In this document: piece after piece, positions 61,016 to 64,000 of the stretch
Numbering within the stretch: position 1 is the stretch's first letter
Layout of the letters: every line of letters begins with the position of its first letter
NCBI RefSeq assembly: GCF_009906955.1
Contig: NZ_CP047656.1
Coordinates: 4,091,001 to 4,155,000 of the forward strand
Source of the DNA: Paraglaciecola mesophila
Lineage (GTDB): Bacteria > Pseudomonadota > Gammaproteobacteria > Enterobacterales > Alteromonadaceae
DNA length: 64,000 bases
Reading direction: 5' to 3'
Position numbers and translations under genes: made by a program
Notes under the pieces: model-generated
What the model was told of the DNA's origin: nothing
The model's input: the letters and a program-made list of their open reading frames with translations, nothing else
The model's database searches: none

Positions 61016-62140
61016 GTGAAAATTTATTATGAAGACAGTCTACCTTACGCTGCTGAATTTTTTGCAGAGCTAGGTGATAGCCAGGTTTTTTCCCATAAAG
61101 ATGTGAATGCCGAACTTGTCGCAGATGCCGATGTACTACTGGTCCGTTCAACCACTAAAGTTAACGCAGAGCTTCTTGACGCCAATAAAGGTATCCAATA
61201 CGTAGGCACTGCAACCGCAGGCACTAACCATTTAGATAAGGCCTACTTGCAAAGTCGTGGCTTAGGGATTCATTCTGCAGCGGGATGCAATGCCGTTGCG
61301 GTTGCTGAATATGTACTGAGCGCTTTATTCGTGATGGCGGAGAAACTCGATTGGCAGTTAACCGATAAAACCGTCGGCATAGTTGGGGCAGGGCATGTGG
61401 GCACTCGCTTAAGCGAGAAATTAACCGCGCTTGGTATTCAGTATTGTCTATGCGATCCCCCACTAGCGGATGCAGGTGACAGTAGGGACTTCGTTACGAT
61501 GGATACCATCATGCAGTGCGATATTATCAGTCTGCATGTTCCCCTTGTTGAAGGTGGTCAGCACAACACAGCACATATGTTTGACGCCTCTCGCATCGCT
61601 CAGTTGCGAGAGGATCAGCTTTTGATTAACGCTTGTCGAGGGGAAGTGATTGATAACAAAGCGTTATTAGCTAGTTTTGTAGCCGGCCGTGAACTGAATA
61701 TCGTTTTAGATGTTTGGGAAAACGAGCCGGATATTGATCAATTGCTTGTGCCTTATATTGCATTAGCTACGGCGCACATCGCTGGGCATACCGTTGAAGG
61801 AAAAGCCCGTGGTACTGAAATGCTCTATCAACAAGTATGTAAGCAGTTTGGGTTTGATGCGACAAAGCAGCTTAGTGACTATTTACCGTCGCCACAGCCG
61901 AGCTGTATTAACCTCGATGAAACACTTGATGGGCAAGCTCTTCTAAGCGCCTTAGTGCTCAGTGTTTATGATATCCGTAAGGACTCAGCGCTATTTAAAA
62001 GCACGATTGCCCAGCCAGATCAGTTTAGATATATCCGAAAAAACTATTCTATTCGAAGAGAATTCGCTGCGCTTAGCGTAAATACTGGAAATTATCTTGG
62101 ATCAGAGGCAATCTACGCACTCGGATTTAACCGTAAATAA
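61016..62140 (+). CDS. pdxB: Erythronate-4-phosphate dehydrogenase
   Basis: Second step of the DXP-dependent pyridoxal-phosphate pathway, upstream of PdxA. The 374-residue product has the D-2-hydroxyacid dehydrogenase layout: TATAGTNHLD, the NAD-binding VGIVGAGHVGTRL (near residue 122), SLHVPLVEGGQHNT, LINACRGEVIDN with the catalytic Arg and Asp, and the His in ATAHIAGHTVEGKARG; the C-terminal extension is typical of PdxB. The start is GTG at 61016 with GGAG upstream. It is followed 40 bases later by asd. The paired gene pdxA is at 2 kb. Confidence 0.95.
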   Translation: MKIYYEDSLPYAAEFFAELGDSQVFSHKDVNAELVADADVLLVRSTTKVNAELLDANKGIQYVGTATAGTNHLDKAYLQSRGLGIHSAAGCNAVAVAEYVLSALFVMAEKLDWQLTDKTVGIVGAGHVGTRLSEKLTALGIQYCLCDPPLADAGDSRDFVTMDTIMQCDIISLHVPLVEGGQHNTAHMFDASRIAQLREDQLLINACRGEVIDNKALLASFVAGRELNIVLDVWENEPDIDQLLVPYIALATAHIAGHTVEGKARGTEMLYQQVCKQFGFDATKQLSDYLPSPQPSCINLDETLDGQALLSALVLSVYDIRKDSALFKSTIAQPDQFRYIRKNYSIRREFAALSVNTGNYLGSEAIYALGFNRK

Positions 62141-62180
62141 GTTACTTAAACAAATTAACACTTTTTAGGAGTTATGCTAC

Positions 62181-63197
62181 ATGTCTCGGTCTTTTGATGT
62201 CGCCGTGTTGGGTGCTACTGGTTTAGTAGGACAACACATGATTGAAATTCTTGAACAAAGAGGATTTCCAGTCAATAAACTTTACCCATTGGCAAGTTCA
62301 CGTTCTGCTGGTGGTACGGTGACGTTTAAGGGTGAAGAAGTAACTGTGTTAGACGCAGATACCTTTGATTGGAGCTTAGTACAGTTAGGCTTCTTCTCAG
62401 CCGGTGGCAGTGTGTCTGAAAAATTTGCCCCTATCGCTGCAGAAGCAGGTTGCGTCGTTATCGATAATACCTCGCACTTCCGTTATGAGCCCGATATCCC
62501 ATTAGTGGTACCAGAAGTTAATGCCCACGCATTAGCTGATTTTCGTAATCGCAACATCATTGCAAACCCTAATTGCTCAACGATTCAGATGATGGTCGCC
62601 CTAAAGCCTATTCACGACGCTGTAGGTATCGATCGTATTAACGTGAGTACTTATCAGTCAGTTTCTGGCGGTGGCAAAGAGTCTATGGATGAGTTAGCTA
62701 AACAAACTGCTGCCTTGCTGAACGGTCAGGAAGCAAAACCTGAAGCATTTAGTCGTCAAATCGCGTTTAACGTCATTCCTCAAATCGATGTGTTTTTAGA
62801 CAATGATTACACCAAAGAAGAAATGAAAATGGTGTGGGAAACTCAGAAAATTTTGGGTGACGAAAGTATTCGCGTTAATGCCACGGCTGTGCGAGTGCCC
62901 GTATTTTACGGTCACGGTGAAGCGATCCATATCGAAACACGCACGCCGATCGATGCGCAGGATGCGAAAAACCTATTGGCACAAGCTCCAGGGATTGTGT
63001 TGAAATCTGAACCTGCTGATTTCCCGACTCAAGTAGGTGATGCCAGCGGTAATGACGACGTGTATGTTGGCCGTGTACGTAATGATATCAGTCACCCTAA
63101 TGGATTAAACATGTGGGTTGTTTCTGATAATGTACGTAAAGGCGCAGCAACAAACAGCATTCAAATTGCTGAGGTACTGATCCGCGATTACATGTAA
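62181..63197 (+). CDS. asd: Aspartate-semialdehyde dehydrogenase
   Basis: NADP-dependent enzyme of the aspartate family pathway, making aspartate semialdehyde for lysine, threonine and methionine. The 338-residue product has VAVLGATGLVGQHMIEIL, the catalytic Cys in NPNCSTIQMM, the substrate segment QSVSGGGKESMDELAKQT and the His in FYGHGEAIHIETR. These intact residues argue for a working enzyme rather than the Usg paralogue of E. coli. AGGAG lies upstream. It follows pdxB and precedes a strong hairpin and fimV, the usual gammaproteobacterial order. Confidence 0.94.
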   Translation: MSRSFDVAVLGATGLVGQHMIEILEQRGFPVNKLYPLASSRSAGGTVTFKGEEVTVLDADTFDWSLVQLGFFSAGGSVSEKFAPIAAEAGCVVIDNTSHFRYEPDIPLVVPEVNAHALADFRNRNIIANPNCSTIQMMVALKPIHDAVGIDRINVSTYQSVSGGGKESMDELAKQTAALLNGQEAKPEAFSRQIAFNVIPQIDVFLDNDYTKEEMKMVWETQKILGDESIRVNATAVRVPVFYGHGEAIHIETRTPIDAQDAKNLLAQAPGIVLKSEPADFPTQVGDASGNDDVYVGRVRNDISHPNGLNMWVVSDNVRKGAATNSIQIAEVLIRDYM

Positions 63198-63609
63198 TCA
63201 ACAAACGTATTAAAATTAACCCACGGTGCGTATTTTACGTCCGTGGGTTAATTGTTTATAAAGCAAAGCAACTTTGAATATTCACTTTTAGTTTAGTCAC
63301 TTATATATTCATATTTTAATTGGAAGTGCCGATAGCATTTTATAGTCTTAGCGTAAATCAAGATGACTTTAGGATACATTGCCCTTTGTAAAGTAAGGGA
63401 AAACATCACTAAAATCGCATTCTAGATCATCTCAACCTTCTGGTTTATAGTAAGATATGAAGTCGTTATCCAACTGACATATGTACGTGTGGAACATTTT
63501 TTGCTCTCATTTTTTGTAATATGCAAGAGCACGTAACGATAACAATGAATGACATTGTAAATAAACTGTCGGCGGCTTATTTACCCTAATTTTGAGGCAT
63601 AAAGGATCA
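63198..63609. other. 412-bp gap before fimV
   Basis: No gene is supported. After the asd hairpin the sequence is AT-rich and holds the fimV promoter region. I saw no clear operator or small RNA. Confidence 0.5.
63215..63252 (+). terminator. Terminator after asd
   Basis: ATTAACCCACGG (63215-63226) and CCGTGGGTTAAT (63241-63252) form a perfect 12-base stem; the loop contains CGTA/TACG, which can extend the pairing. The T-run after it is short (TGTTTAT), so it may be a hairpin-type terminator of moderate strength. Confidence 0.75.
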
Positions 63610-64000
63610 ATGAATTTGCGAACGCTAGCCCTGTTATTTGTAGCGAGCCTCACATTAACTTTCTCTATTGGCCTTGCAGCAGCCGATTTTCAACAAATCC
63701 GTATCAAAGGGCCTAAAAGTAGCGATTCGGAATTCTCTGGCCAAACCTATGGCCCGATAACCTCCTCTGACACACTTTGGCGCATCGCCAGCGAAGCAAG
63801 GCAAAACACGAGCCATTCTATTTATCAGGTAATGCTTGCCACGTATGAGCTGAACCCAGACGCTTTTGAACGCGATAACATAAATTTGATGAGAGACGGC
63901 GCTATCTTGCGCCTGCCCGCTTCTAAGTATGTCAACAGAGTGAATGAAGCTCAGGCGATTGCGAAAGTTCGTTATGATAATCAATTACTCAATTTAGGTG
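63610..64000 (+). CDS. fimV: FimV/HubP-type peptidoglycan-binding polar protein, N-terminal part
   Basis: The ATG at 63610 with AAAGGA upstream opens a frame that runs off the right edge (130 codons seen). A signal peptide (MNLRTLALLFVASLTLTFSI, cleaved near LAAA) is followed by DFQQIRIKGP and a FimV-type segment YGPITSSDTLWRIASEAR, then YELNPDAFERDNINLMRDGA and ILRLPAS. This is the LysM-like start of FimV/HubP, which in other gammaproteobacteria organises the cell pole, flagellar and pilus machinery. The long acidic repeats and C-terminus lie beyond the window. Confidence 0.92.
   Translation, partial: MNLRTLALLFVASLTLTFSIGLAAADFQQIRIKGPKSSDSEFSGQTYGPITSSDTLWRIASEARQNTSHSIYQVMLATYELNPDAFERDNINLMRDGAILRLPASKYVNRVNEAQAIAKVRYDNQLLNLG

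Noticed and set aside
63655..63984. 109-codon minus-strand open frame at the right edge
   Set aside because: It is antisense to the start of fimV, which has a signal peptide and a FimV-type motif, so the frame is accidental.
1..64000. tRNA, rRNA and CRISPR arrays
   Set aside because: No tRNA-like cloverleaf ends, rRNA segments or regularly spaced direct repeats with unique spacers were seen; the only tandem repeats are short and without spacers.

Overview
The window looks like chromosomal DNA of a marine gammaproteobacterium of the order Alteromonadales, close to Paraglaciecola/Glaciecola/Alteromonas. The genus is an inference. The evidence is the gammaproteobacterial order lptD-surA-pdxA-rsmA-apaG-apaH, the fabB/mnmC/yfcL/epmC block, the yejK/yejL/yejM block and pdxB-asd-fimV, combined with abundant TonB receptors, moderate G+C and no pathogenic or phage content. 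Coding density is high and both strands are used in short operons. I saw no rRNA, tRNA, CRISPR array or intact insertion sequence. The only mobile trace is a short transposase-like relic near 22.7 kb.

Layout. 0-6.1 kb: minus-strand operon lptD-surA-pdxA-rsmA-apaG-apaH (outer-membrane biogenesis, vitamin B6, rRNA methylation, Ap4A hydrolysis). 6.3-9 kb: divergent amgK-murU (cell-wall sugar recycling) and djlA. 9.1-18.5 kb: a nutrient-uptake island with a TonB receptor behind a good Fur-box candidate, a PepSY membrane protein, a CpxAR-like two-component system, a second TonB receptor and a secreted phosphatase-superfamily enzyme. 18.5-25.1 kb: mixed genes (DUF2306, metY, a beta-barrel protein, DUF1439, a lipoprotein, small membrane proteins, an MscS channel). 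25.3-28.1 kb: arsenic operon arsR-arsC-arsH-acr3 with a visible promoter/operator. 28.1-34.6 kb: dapD, a RIO kinase, and an operon of a retropepsin-like protein, a thioesterase and a FFLEELY-type protein, then a CBM9-like protein. 34.8-40.5 kb: epmC, an NAD-kinase-like gene, yfcL, mnmC, fabB. 40.6-44.9 kb: Anbu proteasome-like cluster (alpha-E protein, ATP-grasp, Anbu, zinc metallopeptidase). 45.3-53.1 kb: an MFS transporter, rlmA, yejM/yejL/yejK, a fused two-domain QueD-like protein, an M23 protein and a small conserved protein. 53.1-58.1 kb: a DHH phosphoesterase and a three-gene operon coupling an outer-membrane barrel and a periplasmic protein to a membrane GGDEF-EAL enzyme. 58.3-60.8 kb: a Crp/Fnr regulator divergent from a class II aldolase and a dehalogenase-like hydrolase. 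61-64 kb: pdxB, asd and the 5' part of fimV.

The best candidates for under-described biology are: the Anbu/ATP-grasp/alpha-E cluster, which here lacks its usual transglutaminase and faces a zinc metallopeptidase; the barrel-periplasmic protein-GGDEF/EAL operon; the QueD-like fusion, in which the two copies seem to have split the active-site residues; a Crp/Fnr regulator facing a 5-6-5 palindrome with an unusual half-site; and an orphan plus-strand terminator with a promoter-like sequence in a gene-free gap. All functions are read from sequence motifs and gene order only; no searches were run.
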